From Scybalousia_A sp964639765 (GTDB lineage: Bacteria; Bacteroidota; Bacteroidia; Bacteroidales; P3), in the NCBI GenBank assembly GCA_964639765.1, contig CAZXEN010000003.1:1-64000 (forward strand): a DNA stretch of 64,000 nt. The letters run 5' to 3'. A program made the translations under genes and the position numbers. Shown piece after piece: positions 28,237-37,460 of the stretch. How positions within the stretch are numbered: position 1 is the stretch's first letter; each line of letters starts with the position of its first letter. The notes below the pieces were generated by a model. It was not told the origin of the DNA and made no database searches. It was given only the letters and a program-made list of their open reading frames with translations.

Positions 28237-28265
28237 AAAAAGGACGGAAGAATCGTCCTTTTATC
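28237..28265. terminator. bidirectional terminator between dnaX and hydG
   Basis: A nine-base stem AAAAGGACG/CGTCCTTTT has a seven-base loop, with an A run on the left and Ts on the right, between two convergent genes. Confidence 0.82.
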
Positions 28266-28288
28266 ATTCTGGTTATGCATTTGTTATT

Positions 28289-29695
28289 TTAGAAATAGAT
28301 ATCTCTTTGTCCGTTGTTTATTTCGCTTAAGTTGCTTTCTATCTTTGGAATCAGTTGTTTTTGATCATATTCCTTCAACATCTGCTGGATAAGTTTCATT
28401 CCCTTTTCCTTGGTTTCTGCACTTGCAAAATCATTGAGGTATTCCTGGAAAGTGAATATTGCATTTGGCAAACAATACTGCTTTATTAATCCAGGTTTTG
28501 CCAAATCCATAAAGTCCTCTCCTACTCTTCCTTTGCGATAACAACCTGTGCAGAAGGAAGGAATATAGCCTTCGTCTATAAAACTGTTGATAACATCTTC
28601 CATACTTCTTTCATCACTCAAGGAAAACTGGGAACCGGTCTTGCCGTCTTCTTCTGCGTATGCACCCGGATTGGTTTTGCTTCCTGCACTTATTTGGCTT
28701 ATTCCGTAATTGATAAGTTCGTTTCTCATTTTTGCTCCTTCTCGTGTAGAAAGAATCATTCCTGTGTAAGGAAGGGCAATTCTTATGATAGCAACAAGCT
28801 TCTTGAAATCTTCATCACTGACTCTGTTAGGTACGTTTTCACTGTCCGGAGCGCCGATTGCAGGCTCCAATCTTGGAACACTTACTGTATGAGGCCCAAC
28901 TCCATAACATTCTTCCAGATGTTTTGCATGCTCCATCATGGCAAGTACTTCAAACCTATAATCCACTAATCCCAGCAAAGCTCCTATTCCTATATCGTTT
29001 ATTCCTCCTTCTTGCGCTCTATCCATAACTGTCAAACGATACTCATAGTCTGCTTTTGGAGTTCCGACAGGATGAAAACGTTTATAAAGTTCAGGATCAT
29101 AGGTTTCTTGAAAGCAAACGTAAGTACCTATTTTTTGTTCATGCAACTTTCTGAAGTCTTCTACTTCCATAGGAGCAAGTTCCACGTTTATTCTTCTTAC
29201 ATAATCTCTACCATTATGTTCTCTTACTCCATAAACTCTACGAATGGCTTCACACATATAGTCTGTATCATTCTTGCGGTTTTCTCCACAAATCAACAGA
29301 ACTCTCTTGTGGCCTTGTCTTAAAAGAGCAGAAGTTTCTTGTTCTATTTCTTCAAAAGTAAGGATTTTTCTTTCTATCAAATGATTATCTTTTCTGAAAG
29401 AACAATAAGTACAATTGTTACAGCAAACATTTCCTGTGTATATGGGAGCAAACAAAACAAGACGCTTTCCATATATTTCTTCTTTTACTGTATGTGCGAC
29501 ATCCATTATTTTTTGAATATCTTCCATGCTTTCAACTTTCAAAAGCATGGCAACATCATGCAGAGAAAGACCTTTTAGCTTTAGAGCCTTATTAAGAATA
29601 TCATCCAACTCAGATTCACTTGGAGCCTTTCCTTCAAGTAGAGAATAAAGCTTGTCTCTGTCAATAAAATTTTTGTTACGTCTTTCTATATTCAT
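28289..29695 (-). CDS. hydG: [FeFe]-hydrogenase H-cluster maturase HydG
   Basis: HydG is a radical SAM tyrosine lyase that makes the CO and cyanide ligands of the [FeFe]-hydrogenase H-cluster. The 468-residue length matches the family. The radical SAM cluster motif appears as NVCCNNCTYCSF (C-x3-C-x2-C, about 90-100). The auxiliary C-terminal cluster specific to HydG is present as FCTGCYRKGR followed by a cysteine in KQYCLP. HydE, HydF and the hydrogenase itself are not in the window. Presence of HydG implies hydrogen metabolism and an anaerobic lifestyle. It has its own -7 box. Confidence 0.95.
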   Translation of the reverse strand: MNIERRNKNFIDRDKLYSLLEGKAPSESELDDILNKALKLKGLSLHDVAMLLKVESMEDIQKIMDVAHTVKEEIYGKRLVLFAPIYTGNVCCNNCTYCSFRKDNHLIERKILTFEEIEQETSALLRQGHKRVLLICGENRKNDTDYMCEAIRRVYGVREHNGRDYVRRINVELAPMEVEDFRKLHEQKIGTYVCFQETYDPELYKRFHPVGTPKADYEYRLTVMDRAQEGGINDIGIGALLGLVDYRFEVLAMMEHAKHLEECYGVGPHTVSVPRLEPAIGAPDSENVPNRVSDEDFKKLVAIIRIALPYTGMILSTREGAKMRNELINYGISQISAGSKTNPGAYAEEDGKTGSQFSLSDERSMEDVINSFIDEGYIPSFCTGCYRKGRVGEDFMDLAKPGLIKQYCLPNAIFTFQEYLNDFASAETKEKGMKLIQQMLKEYDQKQLIPKIESNLSEINNGQRDIYF

Positions 29696-29723
29696 AATAA
29701 ACGATATCTTTTAAAAGTCTTGC

Positions 29724-29731
29724 AAAGTTAC
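29724..29731 (-). promoter_or_regulatory. -7 promoter box (TAACTTTG) for hydG
   Basis: The minus strand reads TAACTTTG 28 bases upstream of the hydG ATG. Confidence 0.55.
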
Positions 29732-29822
29732 AAAGTTTATTTGTTTTACTTATATTTTTTTAAACTATTTTTAAATAATGAAAAAAAAAAGATAAATATA
29801 TAACCAAATCAAAAAAATATAC

Positions 29823-29830
29823 TATTTTTG
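29823..29830 (+). promoter_or_regulatory. -7 promoter box (TATTTTTG) for the T9SS cargo gene
   Basis: TATTTTTG lies 39 bases before the ATG at 29870. The start is placed there because the signal peptide begins at that ATG; a longer reading frame opens inside the promoter box and is not used. Confidence 0.55.
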
Positions 29831-29869
29831 CAACCGAATATAAAATATAGTATAAAAAAAAGAAAAAAA

Positions 29870-31021
29870 ATGAAAAAAGTTACATTATTGGCACTTGCAT
29901 TGTGCTTAACAGTAGGAACATTTGCTCAAAGCAATTTCCTAAAACAAACAGGTAAAAGAGGTGAATTCTCTGCAAAAAATTTCCCTTACAAAACAGCTAA
30001 TGCTACTATTTCAGGTGTTAGCATGACGGAGTCTATAGTATCAACAGGAGATATGGGAATTGGTTTTTCTCTTTCTTTTGACGTAACGATGAATACGGAT
30101 GGTTACAAATTCTACTATGATGTTTATAGAGCAAATGCATTGGAAAATTTCGTAGATACTTCTTCCGTCTATTCTACAATGGAAGAATATCTTTTAGCTG
30201 AGGCTAACTACTACGAGGAGTCAGGTTATGACTATTGGGAATATCAAGATGGTCAAGGTGCATGGGGCGGACTTTATGGTGATACTGAATATGAAATATA
30301 TGTATTGGTTGTAGGTACAACTGATGAAGATGCTGCCGTTATCACATACACATTCACAACACCTTCTTCTGCAATGAGTGGAACACCTACTCTTACAATA
30401 AACAGAGTTGACAATACTTCTGACGGTTCTATTGCTTGGACAACTACTCCAAGTGATGGTCTAAGAGAATTTTATTTTATTGCAGAACCTCAATCCGATG
30501 CTCTTTATTGGATTGAAAACTACCCTGATTATTTTGAATCAAATGAAGAAAGCTATGAGTATGAAATATATTATTGGGTTAATGGAAACTATAGCAGATA
30601 CTTCTTATTCTATCGCGACAGTGATGTAAACGACAGATTTGCTACTGATTTTGTAAATAATACCGAATATATAATGGGAGAAGATTATGTTTGGATTTAC
30701 ATAGGTATAAACGGAAACGGTGAAGCTGGCGACATAGAATATGCAGAATTTACTTATGGATCTCCTTCTTCTCTAAACGAAGTTGCAGATTTGATGAATG
30801 CTACAATTTATCCTAACCCTGCAAGAGATTATGTAAACATTTCTTCTAAAGTAAATATAACAAAAGTTGAACTTTACAACACTTTGGGTCAGGTTGTTTA
30901 CTCAAGCAACGTAAATGCAAACACTGTAAATGTTCCTGTTTCTTCTTTGAATAACGGAACTTACTTTGTAAAAGCATACGCTGAAGGCATGGCTGTAACA
31001 AAGAAAATAGTTGTTGAATAA
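29870..31021 (+). CDS. secreted protein with two repeat domains and a T9SS type A sorting domain
   Basis: This 383-residue secreted protein has a signal peptide (MKKVTLLALALCLTVGTFAQ). The C-terminal domain of about 75 residues opens with IYPNPARDYVNI, continues with VELYNTLGQVVYSS and ends GTYFVKAYAEGMAVTKKIVVE, the hallmark of T9SS type A cargo. Between them lie two similar regions of about 120 residues, each ending in a paired strand (TEYEIYVLVVG..TYTFTTPSS and TEYIMGEDYVWIYIG..EFTYGSPSS). They are probably fibronectin III-like units with an inserted Tyr/Glu-rich helix. The protein is very acidic and tyrosine-rich. No catalytic residues are recognisable; an adhesin or surface role is a guess. 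Confidence 0.82.
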   Translation: MKKVTLLALALCLTVGTFAQSNFLKQTGKRGEFSAKNFPYKTANATISGVSMTESIVSTGDMGIGFSLSFDVTMNTDGYKFYYDVYRANALENFVDTSSVYSTMEEYLLAEANYYEESGYDYWEYQDGQGAWGGLYGDTEYEIYVLVVGTTDEDAAVITYTFTTPSSAMSGTPTLTINRVDNTSDGSIAWTTTPSDGLREFYFIAEPQSDALYWIENYPDYFESNEESYEYEIYYWVNGNYSRYFLFYRDSDVNDRFATDFVNNTEYIMGEDYVWIYIGINGNGEAGDIEYAEFTYGSPSSLNEVADLMNATIYPNPARDYVNISSKVNITKVELYNTLGQVVYSSNVNANTVNVPVSSLNNGTYFVKAYAEGMAVTKKIVVE

Positions 31022-31041
31022 TTTCTTTAGAATATATAAGG

Positions 31042-31077
31042 AAAAAGGGCATGAGTTTTCTTATGCTCTTTTTTTTG
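31042..31077 (+). terminator. rho-independent terminator after the T9SS cargo gene
   Basis: The stem is AAAAAGGGCAT with ATGCTCTTTTT (one G-T pair), with a ten-base loop and further Ts downstream. Confidence 0.82.
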
Positions 31078-31177
31078 TTATTAACATATATAAATGTATC
31101 ATGAAAAATAAAAACCAAAAGCTGTTTCAAAAAGAAGAAACAAAATACAACAGAATAGGATTTTGAAATATTTTTTG

Positions 31178-31185
31178 TAATTTTG
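31178..31185 (+). promoter_or_regulatory. -7 promoter box (TAATTTTG) for alaS
   Basis: TAATTTTG lies 48 bases before the alaS ATG at 31234 and overlaps an upstream TTG (31183) that is therefore not the start. Confidence 0.6.
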
Positions 31186-31233
31186 CAGGTTGATTTATTT
31201 TATTTTAAGTTTAACATAAAAACACTTCTTAAT

Positions 31234-33846
31234 ATGACTTCTAACGAAATAAGAAAAACATTTATTGATTTTTTTGCTTCTAAAGGACATACCATAGTTC
31301 CTTCTTCGTCTATGGTTGTAAAGAATGATCCTACTTTGTTGTTTACAAATGCAGGTATGAACCAATTCAAAGATATTTTCCTTGGTAATGTTCAAAAGCC
31401 TTATAACCGTGCAGCTGACAGTCAGAAATGCTTACGTGTAAGTGGCAAACACAACGATTTGGAAGAAGTTGGTCATGATACTTATCACCATACTATGTTT
31501 GAAATGTTAGGCAATTGGTCTTTTGGTGATTATTTCAAAAAAGAAGCTATAGATTATGCTTGGGAACTTCTTACTAAAGTGTATGGCATAGATGAAAAAA
31601 ATCTATATGTCACTTATTTTGGAGGTGATGACAAAGAGAATCTACCTGCTGATGCAGAAGCTTTGGAATATTGGAAGCAATGGGTTAAAGAAGATCATAT
31701 ATTACCGGGAAACAAACACGACAACTTTTGGGAAATGGGAGAAACAGGTCCTTGTGGTGCTTGTTCAGAAATACATATTGATCTAAGAAGTGAGGAAGAA
31801 AAACAAAAAATAAGCGGTAGAGAACTTGTAAACAAAGATAATCCTCTTGTTATAGAGATATGGAACCTTGTCTTTATGGAAAAGAACCGTTTAGCTGATG
31901 GTTCTCTTGTACCACTAAAGGAGAAAAATATAGATACAGGTATGGGATTTGAAAGATTATGTATGGTTCTTCAAAACAAAAAATCAAATTATGATACAGA
32001 TGTTTTTCAACCACTAATACAAGAGATTGCAAACAAATGTAAAACTCCTTATGGTATAGAAAACAAGAAAGATATTGCTATGCGAGTGATTGCAGACCAT
32101 TTAAGAGCTGTAAGTTTTGCAATTGCTGACGGTCTGCTTCCTTCTAACGCTAAAGCCGGTTATGTTATCAGAAGAATACTTCGTAGAGCAATAAGATATG
32201 GTTATACTTTTCTTGGTTTCAACGAACCCTTTATATGTAATCTTGTGGATACTCTTGTCAATCAGATGGGAAACCAATACGAAGAACTAAAAAAAGGCAA
32301 AGAACTTATCATAAAAGTAATAAAGGAAGAAGAAACAGCATTTTTGAAGACTCTTTCCAATGGAATAATAAAATTTGAAAAGTATGTTGAAGAACACAAA
32401 GAAGGTTTAATAAGTGGAGATTTTGCTTTTGAATTATTTGACACTTATGGTTTTCCAGTGGATTTGACAGAACTGATGGCTAAAGAAAAAGGCCGTAGTG
32501 TAGATATGAAGTATTTTGATGAAAACCTAAAAAAACAAAAAGAACGTTCCCGCAATGCTGCAAAAATTGTTTCTGATGATTGGGTTGAGATTATAAAAGA
32601 TTTTACAGATGTTGAATTTGACGGATATGATGTTTTGGCAGAAGAAGTAAAAATTGTCAGATACAGAAAAATAGAAACAAAAGGACAAACACTTTATCAG
32701 ATTGTATTAAATAAAACTCCTTTCTATGCTGAAATGGGAGGACAAGTAGGAGACAGCGGTCTATTGAAAAACGATGAAGAAAAAATTGCTATTATAGATA
32801 CAAAAAAAGAAAATAACCTTATCATACACCTTACAAAACAATTACCACAAAATCTAAACGCAACTTTCTTTGCTGAAGTAAATAACAACAGACGACACAA
32901 CATAGAGAGAAATCATACTGCAACGCACTTATTGCATTTTGCTTTAAGAAAAATCTTGGGTAATCATGTTGAGCAGAAAGGTTCCTATGTTGATGACAAA
33001 CGTTTAAGATTTGACTTCTCTCATCCTTCTAAAGTAACCAATGAAGAAATAAGACAAGCAGAACAAATGGTTAATGCCATGATTAGAGAGGATTTTCCTG
33101 CTGATGATCATAGAGATGTTCCTATTGATAAAGCAAAAGAAATGGGAGCTATGGCTTTGTTTGGTGAAAAATATGGAGATAAAGTAAGAGTTATACGCTT
33201 TGGTGAGAGTATAGAACTATGCGGAGGAACTCATATCAAAAGTACTGGCAGAATAGGTATGTTTAAGATAATTGGAGAAAGTGCCGTTGCTGCTGGAATA
33301 CGTAGAATAGAAGCCATAACAGGAGAAGAATTTGAAAATTATATCTATTTGCTTCAAGATAATCTACAAAAAATAAAATCTTTCTTTGAAGCTTCCCCTG
33401 ATTTGATTAATTCTATCAAAAAAACAATAGAAGAAAACAACCAACTAAAGAAACAGGTTGATGACTTTGCAAAAGAGGCTGTTGATAGCCTGTATTCCAA
33501 ACTCAAGGAATCAGGAAAAAATATTAACGGCACAGATTATTTTGAAACAATAGTCCCTATAAATGCTGATAGCATGAAAGACCTTGCTTACAGGTTCAGA
33601 GGCGAGTTCAAGAATTTCTGCTTTGTTGGTGCAAACGAACAAAGCGGCAAGGTAATGCTTACCGTTATGCTTTCGGATTCTTTGGTTGGAAAAGGATTGG
33701 ATGCAGGAAAGATAATAAGAGAAGCAGCTAAACATATCAAAGGTGGCGGCGGCGGACAAAAATTCTATGCAACCGCTGGCGGAAAAGACAAAGACGGTAT
33801 CTCTCAAGCAATGCAATACATCAAAGAACAAATAAAAGGATTATAA
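31234..33846 (+). CDS. alaS: alanine--tRNA ligase
   Basis: This enzyme charges tRNA-Ala. The 870-residue protein begins MTSNEIRKTFIDFFASKGH, the standard N-terminus, and has the class II catalytic core with LLFTNAGMNQFKDIFLG. The editing domain contains HTATHLLHFAL (about 575-585) and the zinc ligand segment CGGTHIKSTGRIG (about 670). The C-terminal DHHA1 domain carries GGGGGQKFYATAGG near the end. The ATG at 31234 is chosen over an open frame that begins inside the promoter. It is followed by a 151-base AT-rich gap and the restriction-modification genes. Confidence 0.97.
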   Translation: MTSNEIRKTFIDFFASKGHTIVPSSSMVVKNDPTLLFTNAGMNQFKDIFLGNVQKPYNRAADSQKCLRVSGKHNDLEEVGHDTYHHTMFEMLGNWSFGDYFKKEAIDYAWELLTKVYGIDEKNLYVTYFGGDDKENLPADAEALEYWKQWVKEDHILPGNKHDNFWEMGETGPCGACSEIHIDLRSEEEKQKISGRELVNKDNPLVIEIWNLVFMEKNRLADGSLVPLKEKNIDTGMGFERLCMVLQNKKSNYDTDVFQPLIQEIANKCKTPYGIENKKDIAMRVIADHLRAVSFAIADGLLPSNAKAGYVIRRILRRAIRYGYTFLGFNEPFICNLVDTLVNQMGNQYEELKKGKELIIKVIKEEETAFLKTLSNGIIKFEKYVEEHKEGLISGDFAFELFDTYGFPVDLTELMAKEKGRSVDMKYFDENLKKQKERSRNAAKIVSDDWVEIIKDFTDVEFDGYDVLAEEVKIVRYRKIETKGQTLYQIVLNKTPFYAEMGGQVGDSGLLKNDEEKIAIIDTKKENNLIIHLTKQLPQNLNATFFAEVNNNRRHNIERNHTATHLLHFALRKILGNHVEQKGSYVDDKRLRFDFSHPSKVTNEEIRQAEQMVNAMIREDFPADDHRDVPIDKAKEMGAMALFGEKYGDKVRVIRFGESIELCGGTHIKSTGRIGMFKIIGESAVAAGIRRIEAITGEEFENYIYLLQDNLQKIKSFFEASPDLINSIKKTIEENNQLKKQVDDFAKEAVDSLYSKLKESGKNINGTDYFETIVPINADSMKDLAYRFRGEFKNFCFVGANEQSGKVMLTVMLSDSLVGKGLDAGKIIREAAKHIKGGGGGQKFYATAGGKDKDGISQAMQYIKEQIKGL

Positions 33847-33997
33847 AAAATAAATAAGTAATATCATATCTTAAAATTGTACAGAATATAAAGTACTCTT
33901 AGAGAATGAAAGCAATGCTTATACGAAAATTGAGAATTACGAAATTAACGGTAATATTTTTTTCTAATTTAGAACAACAGCAGAAAAAAATAATTAA

Positions 33998-34789
33998 ATG
34001 ATAGAATATAATCACATATATAATGAGGACTGCTTGAAAACAATGCAACGAATGGATAACGAAAGTGTTGATTTTGTTATAACATCTCCTCCTTACGACA
34101 ACATACGAAACTATAATGGTTATTCATTTGATTTTGAGAACATAGTTAAAGAGTTATTTCGTGTAATAAAAGAAGGAGGTGTTGTTATTTGGGTTGTTGC
34201 TGATGCTACTATAAAAGGAAGCGAAACAGGTACAAGTTTCAGACAAGCTTTAAAATTCATGGATATTGGGTTTAGGCTTCATGATACTATGATCTATTAT
34301 AAAAATAATCCAATGCCACAGACAGGTAATCGTTATCATCAGATGTTTGAATACATGTTTTGTTTTTCTAAATCAAGTCCAAAAACATTTAATCCCATAA
34401 AAGAAACAACAAAATATAGGGGACTTGCAAATATGAAAAACAGAGGAAAGGAAGGATTGCTTAATTATGAAAAAGTGAATAGAACTACAGAAAAAAAAAT
34501 TGGTAATGTCTTTGCTTATTCTATTGGTGGAGGAATATCTACAAAAGATAAAATTGCATTTAAACATCCTGCTATCTTTCCTGAAAAATTGGTATCAGAT
34601 CAACTATTAACATGGACAAACGAATATGATATAGTATACGATCCTTTTATGGGAAGCGGAACTACTGCAAAAATGTCAAAATTATTACACAGAAAGTGGA
34701 TTGGTTCTGAAATATCTAAAGAATATGTTGACATTGCAATGGAAAGATTATCTGCATATCAACAAGATGATTTATTCACAATATCTTAA
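33998..34789 (+). CDS. beta-class DNA methyltransferase of a type II restriction-modification system
   Basis: This 263-residue DNA methyltransferase adds a methyl group to an exocyclic amino group. Catalytic motif IV, TSPPYDN, is at about 29-35, and the SAM-binding motif I, DPFMGSGTT, comes late (about 215-223), so the order is that of the beta class. SPPY is the form common in N4-cytosine enzymes. The partner endonuclease starts 11 bp downstream and resembles HinP1I, which cuts GCGC. Because that site has no adenine, N4-methylcytosine would be the only possible amino methylation (inference). The pair is inserted between alaS and typA and looks more AT-rich than its neighbours. Confidence 0.87.
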   Translation: MIEYNHIYNEDCLKTMQRMDNESVDFVITSPPYDNIRNYNGYSFDFENIVKELFRVIKEGGVVIWVVADATIKGSETGTSFRQALKFMDIGFRLHDTMIYYKNNPMPQTGNRYHQMFEYMFCFSKSSPKTFNPIKETTKYRGLANMKNRGKEGLLNYEKVNRTTEKKIGNVFAYSIGGGISTKDKIAFKHPAIFPEKLVSDQLLTWTNEYDIVYDPFMGSGTTAKMSKLLHRKWIGSEISKEYVDIAMERLSAYQQDDLFTIS

Positions 34790-34800
34790 CATATAAAAAA

Positions 34801-35544
34801 ATGAAAACAGTATTAGATGGTTCTATAACAGCTAAACAAGGTTTTAAAAACGAAGACTATGTCGTAAATAAATTTAATAATTGGCTACAAGATAGCGATG
34901 CAAAACAATGGTTGCAAATAATGAATTACAACCTTTCTCAAATAGAGTATGTAACAGCAGAGAAAATTTCAGGGCATTACAAAGCAGATATACAAGTTCA
35001 AGTTTCCATTAAACTAAAAAATCTTATTGATGCTGAAAATTTACAAGTTAAATTAGTGAGCAATACAAGTGGTTTTAATCAAATAGACAAACGTTGGATT
35101 GATAAATATGTTGAATTATGGAATATTCCCAAAGATATCACTAATTTACTAAAACAATATACAGGTGAAATACCTCCAACACGCAAAACAAAGGATAATA
35201 GACGAACATTAGCTAATGAATTTTATAGAGGAGAACAACAATTATTACTAAATTGGTTAAAGAATAACAAGTCGCTAATTATAACAGACATATTGAAAGG
35301 ACGTGGTCGCTTTGCTGCAGAATGGATGTTGGTTATAAGACGTGTACAAAATACAGAAGATTGGGTATTAAAACCAATTAATGAATGCATAAACTTTTTT
35401 GGAAATGGAGATATTACAATATCATCTCGTGGTACAATTTCTATAGGACAAATAACGATGCAACGTAAAGGTGGTGATGGCGGACGTGATACCGCTAAGA
35501 TGCTACAATTTAAAATAAATCCAGCAAAATTATTTAACAATTAA
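34801..35544 (+). CDS. HinP1I-like type II restriction endonuclease
   Basis: This 247-residue protein resembles, from memory of the family, the endonuclease HinP1I (G^CGC). Matching blocks include TAKQGFKNE, LQVKLVSNTSGFNQIDK, TDILKGRGRFAAEWMLV and, at the C-terminus, IQRKGG-like QRKGGDGGRDTAKMLQFKI. The HinP1I catalytic set Asp62, Gln81, Lys83 corresponds to Asp63, Gln82 and Lys84 here, with nearly identical spacing, and length is also the same. It should therefore be an active double-strand nuclease, probably with GCGC specificity. It follows the methyltransferase in the same direction and ends 16 bp before typA. Confidence 0.85.
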   Translation: MKTVLDGSITAKQGFKNEDYVVNKFNNWLQDSDAKQWLQIMNYNLSQIEYVTAEKISGHYKADIQVQVSIKLKNLIDAENLQVKLVSNTSGFNQIDKRWIDKYVELWNIPKDITNLLKQYTGEIPPTRKTKDNRRTLANEFYRGEQQLLLNWLKNNKSLIITDILKGRGRFAAEWMLVIRRVQNTEDWVLKPINECINFFGNGDITISSRGTISIGQITMQRKGGDGGRDTAKMLQFKINPAKLFNN

Positions 35545-35560
35545 AATAAAAAACATAACT

Positions 35561-37381
35561 ATGCAGAATATTCGCAACGTAGCAATTATTGCTCATGTTG
35601 ATCATGGAAAAACAACATTGGTTGATAGAATGCTTTATCAGGCAAAACTATTCAGAGATAACCAAGAAAAGAAAGAACTGATTCTTGACAACAACGATTT
35701 GGAAAGAGAAAGAGGTATAACCATTCTTTCAAAAAATGTTTCCATTCGTTACAAAGACTTTAAGATAAACATCATAGATACTCCGGGACACAGCGATTTT
35801 GGCGGAGAGGTGGAACGTGTGCTTAATATGGCTGACGGAGTTCTTTTGGTTGTGGATGCTTTTGAGGGACCTATGCCACAGACTCGTTTCGTTCTTCAAA
35901 AAGCAATAGAAATGAACCTAAAACCAATAGTTGTTATCAACAAAGTAGATAAACCTAACTGCGATCCTATCGGAACGATGGAGAAGGTTTTTGACCTTAT
36001 GTGTGTATTGGGTGCAAGTGAGGAACAATTGGACTTTCCTACCGTTTATGGTTCTTCAAAAGAAGGCTGGATGAGTGAAGACTATACAAAACCGACAAAT
36101 GATGTTGCCTATCTATTGGATACCATCATAAAATATATTCCAGAATATCCTCACTTGGAAGGAAATACTCAGATGATGATTTCTTCTTTGGATTACTCTT
36201 CCTATGTTGGCAGAATAGCCGTCGGTCGTTTGCATCGCGGAACTTTGCAGGCAGGACAGGAAGTTATGCTCTGCAAGGCTAACGGAGAAAGATACACAAG
36301 CAAGATAAAGGAAATGTATGTCTTTGAGGGGCTTGCCAAAGAAAAAATAAAGACACCGGTGCAAGCAGGAGAAATAGTTGCATGCTTGGGTATAGACAAT
36401 TTCGATATAGGAGACACTATTTGCGATAAAGAAGAACCGGAACCTTTGCAACCAATCAAAGTCGATGAACCGACTCTTAGTATGCTATTTACAATAAACA
36501 ACTCTCCTTTCTTTGGAAAAGAAGGCAAGTTTGTTACATCAAGGCATTTAAGAGACAGACTCTTTGCGGAATTGGAGAAAAACCTTGCCTTGAGAGTAGA
36601 AGAAACAGATTCTCCTGACACTCTTATTGTCTATGGCAGAGGTGTCCTTCATCTTAGTATTCTTATAGAAACTATGAGAAGAGAAGGTTATGAACTGCAG
36701 GTAGGACAGCCAAAAGTTATTATCAAAGAGATTGACGGCAAAAAATGCGAACCTATAGAACAACTTATAATAGTTACTCCAGAAGCCTATAGCGGAAAAA
36801 TTATAGAGCAAGTGACTGCCCGCAAGGGAGAACTTCTTAGCATGGAACCCCAAGGAGACAGACAACATATAGAGTTTTCTATTCCTTCACGTGGTATTAT
36901 TGGTTTAACAAACACCATACTTACAATTTCAGAAGGTGAGGCTATCATGGCACATCAATTAAAAGGATTTGAACCATGGAAAGGTGAAATGCCAAGCAAG
37001 AGAATGGGAGCTTTGATTGCAAAGGAAACAGGACAGGTGATAGAATATTCTCTTAATAAACTACAAGACAGAGGTCGTTTCTTTGTAGAACCAGGTGATG
37101 AGATTTATACGGGCATGGTTGTTGGAGAAGGTCTAAGACCTGACGATATAGTTATCAATCTTGTTATTACAAAGAAACTTACCAATATGCGAGCAGCTGG
37201 AAGTGATGAGAAAACCAATATCGCTCCTGCCATAAAGTTTTCTTTGGAAGAAGCAATGGAATATATTCAAGAAGATGAATACTTGGAAATAACTCCAAAA
37301 CATCTTAGAATACGCAAGATAATCCTTGACGAAGTACAAAGAAAGCGTGCCAACCAAGCAAAACAAGCAATGAGCGAATAA
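35561..37381 (+). CDS. typA: translational GTPase TypA/BipA
   Basis: This 606-residue ribosome-associated GTPase of the elongation factor family affects 50S assembly and stress adaptation. GTPase motifs are AHVDHGKTT (G1, about 11-19), RGITI (G2), DTPGHSD (G3) and NKVDKP (G4, about 127-132). The specific C-terminal domain contains RGIIGLTNTILTISEGEAIM and the KLTNMRAAGSDEKTNIAP block. Length is normal. It follows the restriction gene by 16 bp, so it may be partly read from the restriction-modification promoter. A terminator follows. Confidence 0.96.
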   Translation: MQNIRNVAIIAHVDHGKTTLVDRMLYQAKLFRDNQEKKELILDNNDLERERGITILSKNVSIRYKDFKINIIDTPGHSDFGGEVERVLNMADGVLLVVDAFEGPMPQTRFVLQKAIEMNLKPIVVINKVDKPNCDPIGTMEKVFDLMCVLGASEEQLDFPTVYGSSKEGWMSEDYTKPTNDVAYLLDTIIKYIPEYPHLEGNTQMMISSLDYSSYVGRIAVGRLHRGTLQAGQEVMLCKANGERYTSKIKEMYVFEGLAKEKIKTPVQAGEIVACLGIDNFDIGDTICDKEEPEPLQPIKVDEPTLSMLFTINNSPFFGKEGKFVTSRHLRDRLFAELEKNLALRVEETDSPDTLIVYGRGVLHLSILIETMRREGYELQVGQPKVIIKEIDGKKCEPIEQLIIVTPEAYSGKIIEQVTARKGELLSMEPQGDRQHIEFSIPSRGIIGLTNTILTISEGEAIMAHQLKGFEPWKGEMPSKRMGALIAKETGQVIEYSLNKLQDRGRFFVEPGDEIYTGMVVGEGLRPDDIVINLVITKKLTNMRAAGSDEKTNIAPAIKFSLEEAMEYIQEDEYLEITPKHLRIRKIILDEVQRKRANQAKQAMSE

Positions 37382-37401
37382 AAACTTATAGCATAAAAAG
37401 T

Positions 37402-37443
37402 AAAAGAGGAACAGGTTTTGTTTAAACTTATTCCTCTTTTTTT
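37402..37443 (+). terminator. terminator of typA
   Basis: The outer stem is AAAAGAGGAA/TTCCTCTTTT, with an inner GGTTT/AAACT extension, followed by TTT. Confidence 0.8.
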
Positions 37444-37460
37444 ATATAAAACAAAAAAAA

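Noticed and set aside
33998..35544. Depletion of GCGC in the window as a sign of resident restriction
   Set aside because: A reading by eye found only about ten GCGC, far below simple expectation, but CGCG is about equally rare, so general CpG-rich tetramer scarcity explains it. A proper count with a Markov model would be needed.
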